Of a stretch of 64,000 nt of DNA, positions 1-8,362 are shown piece after piece. The translations under genes and the position numbers were made by a program. Source of the DNA: Microbacterium sp. Gd 4-13. Lineage in GTDB: Bacteria > Actinomycetota > Actinomycetes > Actinomycetales > Microbacteriaceae. The notes under the pieces are model-generated. The model was not told the DNA's origin. It saw only the letters and a list, made by a program, of their open reading frames with translations, and did not search any database. How positions within the stretch are numbered: position 1 is the stretch's first letter; each line of letters starts with the position of its first letter. The DNA is taken from positions 62,001-126,000 of the forward strand of contig NZ_QEIJ01000005.1 in NCBI RefSeq assembly GCF_003095395.1. The letters run 5' to 3'.

Positions 1-281
1 AAGGCGATCCGCATGCGCAGATCGAACCCGCTCGTCACAGTGTCGAAGTTCAAGACGGCGAAGTCATCGCCCCGCGATGCCGCGACGACGCGGATCGGTT
101 CGGTGATGAGGTGGATCACGGCGTCGGTGAAGATGAAGGCGCCGACCATCCCGAGCACGAGGGCGAACGCGGCGATCATGAGCCGCTTGCGCAGTTCGAC
201 CAGGTGGCCGCCCAGCGACATGCGCCGATCGCGGCGGTGCGCCTTCTTCTCGGCGGCCGACGCCCGCAGGGGCGCGGACAC
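1..281 (-). CDS. tatC: Sec-independent protein translocase TatC (3' part missing)
   Basis: TatC is the multi-spanning membrane receptor that binds twin-arginine signal peptides. The visible 93 residues contain the family's N-terminal signature: a cytoplasmic lead with GGHLVELRKRL, a first membrane helix (MIAAFALVLGMVGAFIF), and a periplasmic segment ending in FDLRMRIA. I chose the GTG at 281, which lies 8 bases after the tatA stop; an internal ATG at 221 is also possible but would leave almost no lead. The gene runs out of the window at position 1. It is co-transcribed with tatA. Twin-arginine substrates are present nearby, for example the protein at 4568-5590. Confidence 0.93.
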   Translation of the reverse strand, partial: MSAPLRASAAEKKAHRRDRRMSLGGHLVELRKRLMIAAFALVLGMVGAFIFTDAVIHLITEPIRVVAASRGDDFAVLNFDTVTSGFDLRMRIA

Positions 282-289
282 CTCTTATC

Positions 290-535
290 TCAGCGCGTCG
301 ACGCGCGGTCGCCGGCGTCGGAGGCGGCGTGCGGGGCCGCCGCCACTCCAGGCGCAGGCGCAGGTGCGGCCGCGACGCTCTCATCCTCCGACTTCATCGC
401 CTTCATCTCACCCTTGAAGACGCGGGCGGACTGCCCGACGCTCTTCGCGAGCGCCGGCAGTTTGGCCGCGCCGAAGAGGAGAAGGATGACGGCGAGAACG
501 ATGAGCAGATGCCATCCGGTCAGTCCGTGAAGCAT
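290..535 (-). CDS. tatA: Sec-independent protein translocase TatA
   Basis: TatA forms the pore part of the twin-arginine export system. The 81-aa protein has the standard layout: a short N-terminus, one membrane helix at about residues 7-22 (HLLIVLAVILLLFGAAKLP), the FGAAKLP hinge, an amphipathic helix (VGQSARVFKGEMKAMK) and a disordered Ala/Pro tail. A strong ribosome site (AAGGAGGG) stands 7 bases before the ATG at 535. It precedes tatC in the same operon. TatA and TatB cannot be told apart with certainty by eye, but the FG-hinge and short tail favour TatA. Confidence 0.93.
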   Translation of the reverse strand: MLHGLTGWHLLIVLAVILLLFGAAKLPALAKSVGQSARVFKGEMKAMKSEDESVAAAPAPAPGVAAAPHAASDAGDRASTR

Positions 536-963
536 GGGGCCCTCCTTTGGGCTGCGGGCGACATCGCCCGAAAGATCGAGACGGCGACGGAGCGTTGGGA
601 GGCTCCGACGGCAACGGGGCCGATGCTATGCGCGACGACGGACATTTACAAGATACGAGTAGATGAGAGTCTTGTTACCGGTTATTCGTCACCTTTTGAT
701 TGACCGCTGTTGGAACATCCGTCATGATGACGACTGAGCAGCTCGCTCATAGACGGACCGAGCGCTCGACCCCCCGCAGGCCCCACGGTTCGTTTCGCTG
801 CGTCCCGCGGCCCGGCCTGCCCCAACTCGACGAGGAGTGGAGGACATGGCGCGCGGAGGACTCCGCGCGGGCTTAGGCCCGGGTCGCCACGCGAAGCCGT
901 TGGACCGGCTGGTGACGACCCGGTGAAAACAACTCGAACTCGCAAAACAGGAGCTGTTTCACG
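536..963. other. Intergenic region upstream of tatA and of the sugar dehydrogenase gene
   Basis: This 428-base spacer separates the divergent tatA and 964-4476 genes and should hold both promoters. The stretch 640-720 is clearly AT-richer than its surroundings (for example TTGTTACCGGTTATTCG at 671-687) and is the likeliest promoter zone. A perfect 9-bp inverted repeat (CGCGCGGAG / CTCCGCGCG) lies at 850-869. I see no coding sequence that I would support here. Confidence 0.5.
945..959 (+). promoter_or_regulatory. Hairpin overlapping the Shine-Dalgarno site of the sugar dehydrogenase gene
   Basis: AAACAG-GAG-CTGTTT is a 6-bp inverted repeat whose three-base loop and left arm contain the AGGAG ribosome site of the gene starting at 964. 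A stem here would partly hide the site. The stem is short and a three-base loop is tight, so a regulatory role is only a suggestion. Confidence 0.3.
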
Positions 964-3900
964 ATGAATCTTATTTCCCGGCGGCAGAGCCGGCGCCAGC
1001 GCGCCGTAGCCTCTTTCGCCATCGGCGCCCTCGCGCTGACGGCCCTGGGTGCGGGCGCTCTGCCCGCGTACGCCCACGAGGGCGATGACCACCCGCCCGT
1101 CACGGAAGAACCAGGCACCACTCCCCCCGTCACGACCCCCGATGACACCGCAGCAGCGCTCGACTGGTCGAACTACGAGAAGGTGCTGCTGACGAAGAAC
1201 GTCGGCGAGCCCATCGACCTCGCGGTGATGCCCGACAAGAAGGTGCTCCACACCGCTCGTAACGGCGATCTGCGTCTGACAGACCCCGCCACCGGTGTCA
1301 CGAAGACGGTCAACACGATCCCCGTCTACATCAACTCCGAGGACGGCCTTCAGACCGTCGCACTCGACCCCGACTTCGAGAACAACAACTGGGTCTACCT
1401 GGTCTACTCGCCCATCGACGCCGACGGCGACGGAGTCGCCGACACCCCGGTGGGCAACGCGCCCAACAGCCTGCCCGCAGGAGCCGACGAGTCGTACTGG
1501 GATCGGTGGGTGGGCGTGAACCGCCTCTCCCGCTTCACCTGGAACGGCTCCAGTCTCGACATCGCCAGCGAGCAGAAGATCCTCGACGTCGAGGTGCAGC
1601 GCGGCCAGTGCTGCCACGTCGGGGCCGATATCGACTTCGACGCCGACGGCAACCTCTACCTCTCCACGGGTGACAACACCCCGGCGAGCACCCCGGGTTC
1701 GAACGGCTTCGCGCCGAACAACGACGCGCCCGGAATGAACCCCGGGTTCGACTCCCGTCGCGGCGCCGGCAACACCAACGACCTGCGCGGCAAGATCCTC
1801 CGCATCCACGTGGAGCCCGACGGCACGTACACGATCCCCGAGGGCAACCTGTTCGCCCCGGGAACCGAGCTGACCCGTCCCGAGATCTTCGTGATGGGTG
1901 TGCGCAACCCGTTCCGCATCGAGGTCGACCCCGAGACGAACTCCCTCAGCTGGGGCGACTACGGCCCCGACGCCTCCAAGGCCGTCGCGGCCGGCGCCGG
2001 CCGCGGCCCCATGGGTTACGTCGAGTGGAACGTCGTCGGTCTCGACGAGCCGCACAACGCCGGGTGGCCCTACGTCCACGCCGACAACTTCGCCTACAAC
2101 GACTGGGACTTCGCCACCGCGACCCCCGGGGCGTTCTTCGACCCCGAGAACCTGGTCAACGACTCCCGATGGAACACCGGTCTCACCGAGCTCCCCGCCG
2201 CACGGGCGGCAACGCTCTACTACGGCGACAACCCGGGTGACCAGCCGCGCGACGAGCTCGTGAACTTCGGCACCGGCTCGGGCCAGGCGCCGATGGGCGG
2301 ACCCGTCTACCACTACGACGAGTCGAACCCCTCGACCACCAAGCTGCCGCAGCACTGGGACGGCAAGGCGTTCATGGGCGAGTGGTCTCAGGATTACATC
2401 GCGGCGTTCTCCGTGAACTGGGACGACTTCACGGTCGGGGCCATCGAGGACTTCCTCCCCAATGCCGCGCTGAGCTCCAACGGTCAGCCGATCCACGACA
2501 ACCCCACCGACATGGAGATCGGTCCCGACGGATCGATGTACGTGCTCGAGTACGGAGACGGCTACTTCCGGGCGAACCCGGATGCCGGCCTGTACCGGAT
2601 CGACTACGTCGCGGGCAACAAGTCGCCCCAGGCGCGCTACACGGCGACCCCGCGTTCGTCGTCGTCCGCTCCGCTCACGGTGCAGTTCGACGCATCGGGA
2701 TCCACCGACCCCGAGGGTGAAGCACTCACCTACGAGTGGGACTTCGACGGCGACGGCACGTTCGACGCCACCGGCGTGACCACGTCGTACACCTACACGA
2801 CCATCGCGAACTACACCGCACGTCTGCGCGTCTCCGACCCGCAGGGCAAGTTCAGCCTCACGTCGCAGACGATCTCCGTCGGCAACCAGGCACCCGAGGT
2901 CACCATCGAGTTCCCCGGCAACGGCGCGTTCTTCGACTGGGGCCAGGCGGTTCCGTTCAAGATCACGACGGCGGATGCTGAGGACGGCACCGCGACCGAC
3001 TGCACCAAGGTCGCGTGGACGTACGGTCTCGGACACGACGAGCACGCCCACCCCGAGTCCTCGGGCACGGGATGCACGGGATCGTTCCGCACCGACCCGA
3101 ACTCGCCCGAGCACGGGCCCGGCGCGCTGCTGTACGGCGCCGTCGTGGTGACGTACACCGACAAGGGCGCGAACGGCCTCCCGCCGGCGACGGGCGAGGC
3201 ATCGATCCGCCTCAACCCGAAGACGCAGCAGGCCGAGCACGCCATCCAGCGCCAGGGCGTCGTCACCTACGCCGACTCGGGGGCCTCGGGCGGCAACGCC
3301 ATCCGCGGCCTGGGTTCGGGCGACTTCCTCAAGTACGATCCCGTGAACTTCTCGGGCATCGACGGGGCAGTCGTGCGCGCCAACGGCGGCGGCGAGGTCC
3401 AGCTGCGCTGGGGCGCGGCCGATACGGCACCGTTCGCGACCGCGACGATCCCCGGCGGCTCCGGCTGGCAGGACGTCTCGATCACGTTCGACGCTCCCGA
3501 AGGATCGGGCGCCCTGTTCGTCACCTCGGCGGACGAGCTCGCGGTCGACTCGGTGAAGATGGTCGGCGCCGGCGCTGCCGACGTGACGCCTCCCACGGTG
3601 ACGCACACCCTCGCCCCGGCAGCACCTGCCGGTGTCGGCGGCGTGTACAACGTGCCGGTGCGTTTCTCGCTCCGGCCGGTCGACAACGGCGCCCTCCAGA
3701 GCGTGCAGTACTCGCGCGACAACGGTGCGACGTGGACCACCCTCAGCGCGAACCAGCAGTACGGTGCGACGTTCTCGGCGAACGGTGTCTACGACCTCCG
3801 CTACCGGGCGACCGACGCCGGCGGCAACGTGTCGCAGGTGGGCTCGGTGTCGTTCACGATCGATCTCGACGCTCCGAACGAGCCGACGGTCGACTCCCGG

Positions 3901-4476
3901 ACGCTGGTGACGCTCGGCTCGCCGCGCGCCACCTACGGCGCCCCGGGCGACGTGGTCGTGGCGGTCACCGGCGAAGGCGGCGTTCCCACCGGTGAGGTCG
4001 TGCTCTCCGTGGGCACGACCGAGGTCGGACGCGGAACGCTCGATGCCGAGGGCAAGGCGACCATCACGCTCCCGCAGGATCTCCCGGTCGGCACGCACAC
4101 CCTGCGTGCCACCTACGGAGCCGACGAGGTCTTCAAGACCTCCGCGGGGACGGGCCGCCTCATCGTGTCGCAGGCACGCTCGACGACCGAGGTCGTCGTC
4201 GCGCCGAACCCGGTGAAGCCCGCCGTGGCAGCCACCGCGACCATCTCGGTGGAGTCGTCGACGGGCATCGTCCCGTCGGGAACCGCCACGGTCACGGTGC
4301 GTCGAAACGGCGCGGTCGTCGCGACGGTCACCGGCACGCTGAACGCGGAAGGTGACGTCGCCGTGACGCTGCCGAAGCTCAGCACGGCCGGCACCTACCA
4401 GGTGCAGGCGGCGTACGACGGCTCGACCGGCATCGCCAAGAGCACGGCGACAGCCAGCCTGACCGTCAAGAAGTAA
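964..4476 (+). CDS. Secreted PQQ-type sugar dehydrogenase with PKD, CBM-like and Ig-like domains
   Basis: The 1170-aa protein starts with a signal peptide (about residues 1-37, ending AYA). Residues about 60-545 form a glucose/sorbosone dehydrogenase beta-propeller, with HVGADIDFDADGNLYLSTGD, DLRGKILRI and GVRNPFRIEVDP as family landmarks. A PKD domain follows at about 558-643 (PLTVQFDASGSTDPEG, YEWDFDGDG), then a carbohydrate-binding-like beta-sandwich at about 763-870, an OmpL47-like segment at about 877-975, and two bacterial Ig-like repeats to the C-terminus. There is no LPXTG or membrane anchor, so it is probably released or held non-covalently. Family members oxidise aldoses with PQQ; the substrate here is unknown. 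It is followed by a strong hairpin, then a Tat-exported sugar isomerase-like gene on the same strand. Confidence 0.88.
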   Translation: MNLISRRQSRRQRAVASFAIGALALTALGAGALPAYAHEGDDHPPVTEEPGTTPPVTTPDDTAAALDWSNYEKVLLTKNVGEPIDLAVMPDKKVLHTARNGDLRLTDPATGVTKTVNTIPVYINSEDGLQTVALDPDFENNNWVYLVYSPIDADGDGVADTPVGNAPNSLPAGADESYWDRWVGVNRLSRFTWNGSSLDIASEQKILDVEVQRGQCCHVGADIDFDADGNLYLSTGDNTPASTPGSNGFAPNNDAPGMNPGFDSRRGAGNTNDLRGKILRIHVEPDGTYTIPEGNLFAPGTELTRPEIFVMGVRNPFRIEVDPETNSLSWGDYGPDASKAVAAGAGRGPMGYVEWNVVGLDEPHNAGWPYVHADNFAYNDWDFATATPGAFFDPENLVNDSRWNTGLTELPAARAATLYYGDNPGDQPRDELVNFGTGSGQAPMGGPVYHYDESNPSTTKLPQHWDGKAFMGEWSQDYIAAFSVNWDDFTVGAIEDFLPNAALSSNGQPIHDNPTDMEIGPDGSMYVLEYGDGYFRANPDAGLYRIDYVAGNKSPQARYTATPRSSSSAPLTVQFDASGSTDPEGEALTYEWDFDGDGTFDATGVTTSYTYTTIANYTARLRVSDPQGKFSLTSQTISVGNQAPEVTIEFPGNGAFFDWGQAVPFKITTADAEDGTATDCTKVAWTYGLGHDEHAHPESSGTGCTGSFRTDPNSPEHGPGALLYGAVVVTYTDKGANGLPPATGEASIRLNPKTQQAEHAIQRQGVVTYADSGASGGNAIRGLGSGDFLKYDPVNFSGIDGAVVRANGGGEVQLRWGAADTAPFATATIPGGSGWQDVSITFDAPEGSGALFVTSADELAVDSVKMVGAGAADVTPPTVTHTLAPAAPAGVGGVYNVPVRFSLRPVDNGALQSVQYSRDNGATWTTLSANQQYGATFSANGVYDLRYRATDAGGNVSQVGSVSFTIDLDAPNEPTVDSRTLVTLGSPRATYGAPGDVVVAVTGEGGVPTGEVVLSVGTTEVGRGTLDAEGKATITLPQDLPVGTHTLRATYGADEVFKTSAGTGRLIVSQARSTTEVVVAPNPVKPAVAATATISVESSTGIVPSGTATVTVRRNGAVVATVTGTLNAEGDVAVTLPKLSTAGTYQVQAAYDGSTGIAKSTATASLTVKK

Positions 4477-4482
4477 CAACTC

Positions 4483-4517
4483 GGTGAGGGGTCGCACTCC
4501 CGGTGCGACCCCTCACC
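4483..4517 (+). terminator. Strong hairpin after the sugar dehydrogenase gene
   Basis: A perfect 15-bp stem (GGTGAGGGGTCGCAC and its complement) with a 5-base loop starts 6 bases after the stop codon. There is no U-tract, so it may act as an attenuating terminator or mRNA-end stabiliser before the isomerase gene. Confidence 0.6.
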
Positions 4518-4567
4518 ACCCCGGCCGCCCCCGGGCCCACCGGGCGGACCCACCTCGAAGGAGAGTC

Positions 4568-5590
4568 ATGAGTCACCACCACGATCACGCGCACCCGACG
4601 GTGTCGGCCCAGCCGATGAGCCGTCGGACCCTGCTGAAGGCACTGGCCGCATCGTCGGTCGCCGTCGGCATCGGTGCCGCGGCCGCACCGGCCGCCTCCG
4701 CAGCATCCGCCTTCGGCACGAAGGCCGCCCTCCCGACCGTCACCGCCGGCAAGCGCCTCGTGCCCGTCAACCGCATCGGCATCCAGCTCTACACGATCCG
4801 CGACAAGGTCAGCTCGCTGGGCTTCCGTGCCGTGTTCGAGGAGCTCGCCAACATCGGCTACTCGGAAGTCGAGTTCGCCGGGTACACCCAGGGCCAGAAC
4901 GGCGCCATCACGCCGGCTCAGATCCGTCAGCTGCTCGACGACAACGGCCTGCGCGCCGTCGGCGCCCACGTCAACCTGAACGCGGGCAACATCGACGCGC
5001 AGCTGGAGATCGCGAACGTGATCGGCATGCCGCACCTCGGCCAGGGCGGACCCATCGCCGGAGGATACGGCGGGCCGCTCCCGAAGGAGCAGTGGACCAC
5101 CGCGATCGCAGCATGGAACGCGATGGGCGCCAAGGCGAAGGCCGCCGGTATCAAGCTCTACGCCCACAACCACGCCCAGGAGTGGAACTTCACGACCGAC
5201 ACGAACGAGCGCGTCTACGACCTGCTCTGGGACGGCTTCGACCCCGACCTGGTGTTCTTCGAGATGGACGTCTACTGGGCGCACGTGGGCAAGTACCTCT
5301 ACCCCGGCGTCGAGCCGATCGACTACATCAAGCGCGACCCGCGGCGCTTCCCGATCCTCCACCTCAAGGACGGCAAGACCAACACGGCCAGCACCAACGG
5401 CTACGACATCGTCGAGTTCGGCGCCGGGAACATCGACTACACGGCGTTCCTGTCGGTGCTCCGCGACCGCGGTCAGCGCTACGGCGTGTTCGAGCAGGAC
5501 AACGCCTCCACCGTCCCGCTGAACCCGGGAGGCAACTCGCTCGCCAACGCCGACCGCAGCTACGACAAGATCGCCGCGCTGCGCGGCTGA
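4568..5590 (+). CDS. Tat-exported sugar phosphate isomerase/epimerase-like TIM-barrel protein
   Basis: The 340-aa protein begins at the ATG at 4568, preceded by GAAGGAGAG; the open frame extends further upstream without a ribosome site. The N-terminus has a twin-arginine signal (SRRTLLK, then a hydrophobic stretch ending ASA), so it is exported folded. The rest is an AP-endonuclease-2/xylose-isomerase-like barrel: GIQLYTIRDKV, GYSEVEFAG, AHNHAQEW, FEMDVYWAHVGK and FPILHLKDGK carry likely metal ligands. Such proteins isomerise or epimerise sugars or keto-sugars. Its export is consistent with acting on the product of the neighbouring secreted sugar dehydrogenase. The exact reaction cannot be read from the sequence. 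Confidence 0.85.
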   Translation: MSHHHDHAHPTVSAQPMSRRTLLKALAASSVAVGIGAAAAPAASAASAFGTKAALPTVTAGKRLVPVNRIGIQLYTIRDKVSSLGFRAVFEELANIGYSEVEFAGYTQGQNGAITPAQIRQLLDDNGLRAVGAHVNLNAGNIDAQLEIANVIGMPHLGQGGPIAGGYGGPLPKEQWTTAIAAWNAMGAKAKAAGIKLYAHNHAQEWNFTTDTNERVYDLLWDGFDPDLVFFEMDVYWAHVGKYLYPGVEPIDYIKRDPRRFPILHLKDGKTNTASTNGYDIVEFGAGNIDYTAFLSVLRDRGQRYGVFEQDNASTVPLNPGGNSLANADRSYDKIAALRG

Positions 5591-5607
5591 GAGACCAAGG
5601 ACATCAC

Positions 5608-6876
5608 ATGAGAAACCTGATCAAAGCGTCCACGGTCGCGCTCGTCGTCGTCGGGGGCAGCCTCGTCGCCGTCCCCGCCTACGCGGCCGACCTGACCTGC
5701 TCCGGCGACCTGGGCAGCCAGACCGTCGCGGGCACCCTGACCGTCCCGGCCGGCGTCGACTGCGTCATCGGCGGTGGCACGGTCGAGGGCGACATCATCG
5801 TCGAGGAGGACGGCTGGCTCGACGCCACGTCGGTCACCGTGACCGGTGACGTCATCGCCACCGACGCCTACGGCGTGTCGATCGACGGCACCAGCGTCGC
5901 CGGCGACATCGTCGCCTATTCGGCCGACACCCGCGGCGGCTTCCTCTACCTCAACGACCTCGCGGTCGGCGGGTCGGTCGAAGCCGGCGGCATCGACGTC
6001 GAGGTCACCGACAGCACCGTCACCGGTTCGCTGAACACCCTGGCGGCCACGTACGTCGACCTCCTCCGCACCTCGGTGGACGGCGACGTCTCGATCGACG
6101 GCTCCGACTTCGGCGTCTCGGTCTTCGGCGCCATCGTCAAGGGCGGTGTCTCGGTGAGCGGCAGCTCGCGCGACGTGCTCATCGGTGCCGACGCCGACGG
6201 CGTGGCCGACTCGTTCGGCAACACCATCGGAGGCGGCCTCTCGCTCACCGGCAACACGGCGAACCTCCGGGTCGCCTCGACGACGGTGTACGGCGGCATC
6301 GCCCTCGACGGCAACACCCCCGCAGCGGCCTTCGGCACCGGCGTCCTCGCCGGTTCGGTCACCGGCGACTACACGGGCGAGGCGCCCGGGCAGGCCGACG
6401 GCGACCAGTCGATCGCGGTCACCGTTCCCGAGCAGGGCGACGGCGAGCTGACCTGGTCGCTCGAGGGCACGTCCAACCTGGTCGACCTCGGTGTGGCCGA
6501 GGAGCGTCTCGACCACTACTTCGCCGACGGCGAGATCGTGCCGATCCGCATCCAGGACACGCGTCGCGACAACCCGGCGTGGTCGATCACCGCGCAGGTC
6601 TCGGACTTCACCGCGGGCGGCGCGGCCGTCTCGAGCAAGTACCTCGGCTGGATGCCCGAGGTCTTCGAATCCGAGGGTGGAGCCGTTGCCGGCCCCGCTG
6701 TCCCCTCGGGCTTCGACAGCGGCGACGGACTGTCCGCGGCACGCACGCTGGCACAGGCGGACGCAGGTCACACCCGCGGCTCGTCGCTCGTCGGCGCCGA
6801 CCTCGAGCTCAAGCTTCCGCTCGACACCCCCCGCGGCACCTACACCGCAACGGTCACGCTGACTGTCCTCGGCTGA
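5608..6876 (+). CDS. WxL-like cell-surface protein with beta-helix-like N-terminal region
   Basis: The 422-aa protein starts at 5608, 17 bases after the preceding stop. It has a signal peptide (about 1-27, VPAYAA). Residues about 30-270 are repetitive, with recurring GDI/GSV/GGV turns (VEGDIIVEE, VTGDVIATD, VAGDIVAYS), suggesting a bactofilin- or parallel-beta-helix-like fold. The C-terminal part, about 275-422, resembles WxL surface domains: LTWSLEG, then DNPAWSITAQVSDF and a final TATVTLTVLG strand. In Firmicutes WxL domains bind peptidoglycan without covalent attachment. The next gene encodes the partner usually found with WxL proteins, which supports the call. The role of the repeat region is unknown. 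Confidence 0.68.
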   Translation: MRNLIKASTVALVVVGGSLVAVPAYAADLTCSGDLGSQTVAGTLTVPAGVDCVIGGGTVEGDIIVEEDGWLDATSVTVTGDVIATDAYGVSIDGTSVAGDIVAYSADTRGGFLYLNDLAVGGSVEAGGIDVEVTDSTVTGSLNTLAATYVDLLRTSVDGDVSIDGSDFGVSVFGAIVKGGVSVSGSSRDVLIGADADGVADSFGNTIGGGLSLTGNTANLRVASTTVYGGIALDGNTPAAAFGTGVLAGSVTGDYTGEAPGQADGDQSIAVTVPEQGDGELTWSLEGTSNLVDLGVAEERLDHYFADGEIVPIRIQDTRRDNPAWSITAQVSDFTAGGAAVSSKYLGWMPEVFESEGGAVAGPAVPSGFDSGDGLSAARTLAQADAGHTRGSSLVGADLELKLPLDTPRGTYTATVTLTVLG

Positions 6877-6885
6877 TCACCCCCT

Positions 6886-6936
6886 CCCGCCCCGGTCGGC
6901 GACGTCGAGTCGTCGGCCGGGGCGGGATCCCTTTTT
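6886..6936 (+). terminator. Intrinsic terminator between the WxL-like gene and its DUF916-like partner
   Basis: A GC-rich hairpin (CCCGCCCCGG ... CCGGGGCGGG) is followed by CCCTTTTT, the closest thing to a classical rho-independent terminator in this part of the window. It ends 18 bases before the next start codon, so it may lower rather than abolish expression of the downstream gene. Confidence 0.65.
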
Positions 6937-6954
6937 CGAAAGCGAGCCCCCGCC

Positions 6955-8097
6955 ATGTCCCAGGCGACCCTGTCCCCCTCCCCCCTCCCTCGACGGCACC
7001 GCGGCTTCCTCGCGGTCGTCTTCGGCCTCCTCCTGGCCCTGACCGCCCCCGGCGCCGCCGCCTTCGCGCAGACCACCGCCGACCCGTCGTACGAGACGAC
7101 CGTGTCGTGGAGCGTCCGCCCGGCCGATACCGCACAGGGCACCGGCCGCCCCAACTTCGCCTACGAACTCACCCCCGGCGGCACCGTCGGCGACGCCCTC
7201 ATCGTCACGAATCGCAGCGTCGATCCGATCGACCTCGGCGTCTACGCGGCCGACGGATTCCTCACCGCCGACGGAACCCTCGACATCCTCGCCGGCGGCG
7301 AGCCCTCCACAGAGCTCGGCAGCTGGGTCGACATCGACGTCCCCCAGCTGGCGCTCGCCAGCGGCGAAACGGTCGAAATCCCCTTCACCGTCGCCGTTCC
7401 CGCCGACGCCTCACCGGGCGACTACGCCGCCGGGGTCGTCGCCTCCATGCTCGTGACGGGCGACGACGGCACGATCACCGAGCGGCGCCTCGGCTCCCGC
7501 ATCCACCTCCGCGTCCTGGGCGACCTCGCGCCCGCACTGTCCGTGACGAACGTCGCGGTCGATTACCACGGCACTGCGAACCCCATCGCCGGCGGAGCAG
7601 CCACGGTCACCTACACGCTCGTCAACGACGGCAACACCCGCCTCTCGCCCGACGTGAACGTATCTGTCGCCGGCCCGTTCGGGTGGGCCCCTGTCACCGC
7701 CGCCGAAGAGGTCCCCGACCTGCTCCCCCGCAGCTCCATCGAGCGCACCGTCGAACTCGCCTCCGTGCCGCCGCTGGCGCTGCTCACCGCGGAGGTCACC
7801 GCGACGTCGACGGTCGTCTCCCCCGGCATCACGACCGACGCGGTCCTCCCGGAGCCCCTCGTCTCGAACGGATCGGCCGCCACCGCCGCGGTCCCCTGGA
7901 CGGTGCTGGCGATCCTCCTGGTCATCGCCGCACTCGTCTACTGGCGGATCCGCGCGCACAAGAGCGCCAAGGCGCAGCACCAGCGCGCGATCGACGAGGC
8001 CGTCGCCGCCGCGAAGGCCGAGCTCGCCACGCCCGAGACGACCGACGGCACGGCCCCCGTGCCCGCCGGCAGCGGCGCGACGCCCGGCTCGCCCTGA
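6955..8097 (+). CDS. Membrane-anchored DUF916/WxL-interacting-type protein
   Basis: The 380-aa protein has a signal peptide (about 15-37, ending AFA), an extracellular beta-sandwich of about 270 residues, one membrane helix at about 305-323 (PWTVLAILLVIAALVYW) and a basic, Ala/Lys-rich cytoplasmic tail. Features of the WxL-interacting family include FAYELTPGGTVGDALIVTNRS near the N-terminus and PADASPGDYAAGVVAS in the middle. Family members (DUF916/DUF3324) bind WxL proteins and peptidoglycan at the cell surface. It directly follows the WxL-like gene, so the two probably form a surface complex. A GC-rich hairpin at 8114-8152 ends the block. Confidence 0.75.
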   Translation: MSQATLSPSPLPRRHRGFLAVVFGLLLALTAPGAAAFAQTTADPSYETTVSWSVRPADTAQGTGRPNFAYELTPGGTVGDALIVTNRSVDPIDLGVYAADGFLTADGTLDILAGGEPSTELGSWVDIDVPQLALASGETVEIPFTVAVPADASPGDYAAGVVASMLVTGDDGTITERRLGSRIHLRVLGDLAPALSVTNVAVDYHGTANPIAGGAATVTYTLVNDGNTRLSPDVNVSVAGPFGWAPVTAAEEVPDLLPRSSIERTVELASVPPLALLTAEVTATSTVVSPGITTDAVLPEPLVSNGSAATAAVPWTVLAILLVIAALVYWRIRAHKSAKAQHQRAIDEAVAAAKAELATPETTDGTAPVPAGSGATPGSP

Positions 8098-8113
8098 GCG
8101 AGTCCCCCAGACA

Positions 8114-8152
8114 CACCTGCGGCGCGGGGAGGGACACTCCGCGCCGCAGGTG
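8114..8152 (+). terminator. Hairpin after the DUF916-like gene
   Basis: A perfect 14-bp stem (CACCTGCGGCGCGG and its complement) with an 11-base loop begins 17 bases after the stop codon, with no U-tract. The rest of the spacer to 8362 shows nothing I can support as coding. Confidence 0.55.
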
Positions 8153-8362
8153 CACCATGTCTACGGCGCGTCGCCCGGCGCGCGCCCGCTCCTCAGCTCG
8201 CCGCTTCGGAGGAGATATCCACCTCTGAGGACGAGGGTCGCCGGTCGTCTCACCCCAGCACACGACGGTGCTGCGCTGACCGATGGAGAGGACCGCGAGC
8301 GCGCCCCTCAGAAACCGCGATCTCCTCCGATGACGAAGACCGACGGATGCGGCGCTGCCGCC

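Noticed and set aside
1738-1762. CCCGGGTTCGACTCCCG, which looks like a tRNA T-arm
   Set aside because: It lies inside the dehydrogenase gene and no acceptor, anticodon or D arm can be built around it.
682-4497. A 1271-codon open frame on the minus strand opposite the sugar dehydrogenase gene
   Set aside because: It is made of Arg/Gly/Val/Asp-rich text typical of antisense frames in high-GC DNA, shows no domain, and the plus-strand gene has clear family motifs throughout.
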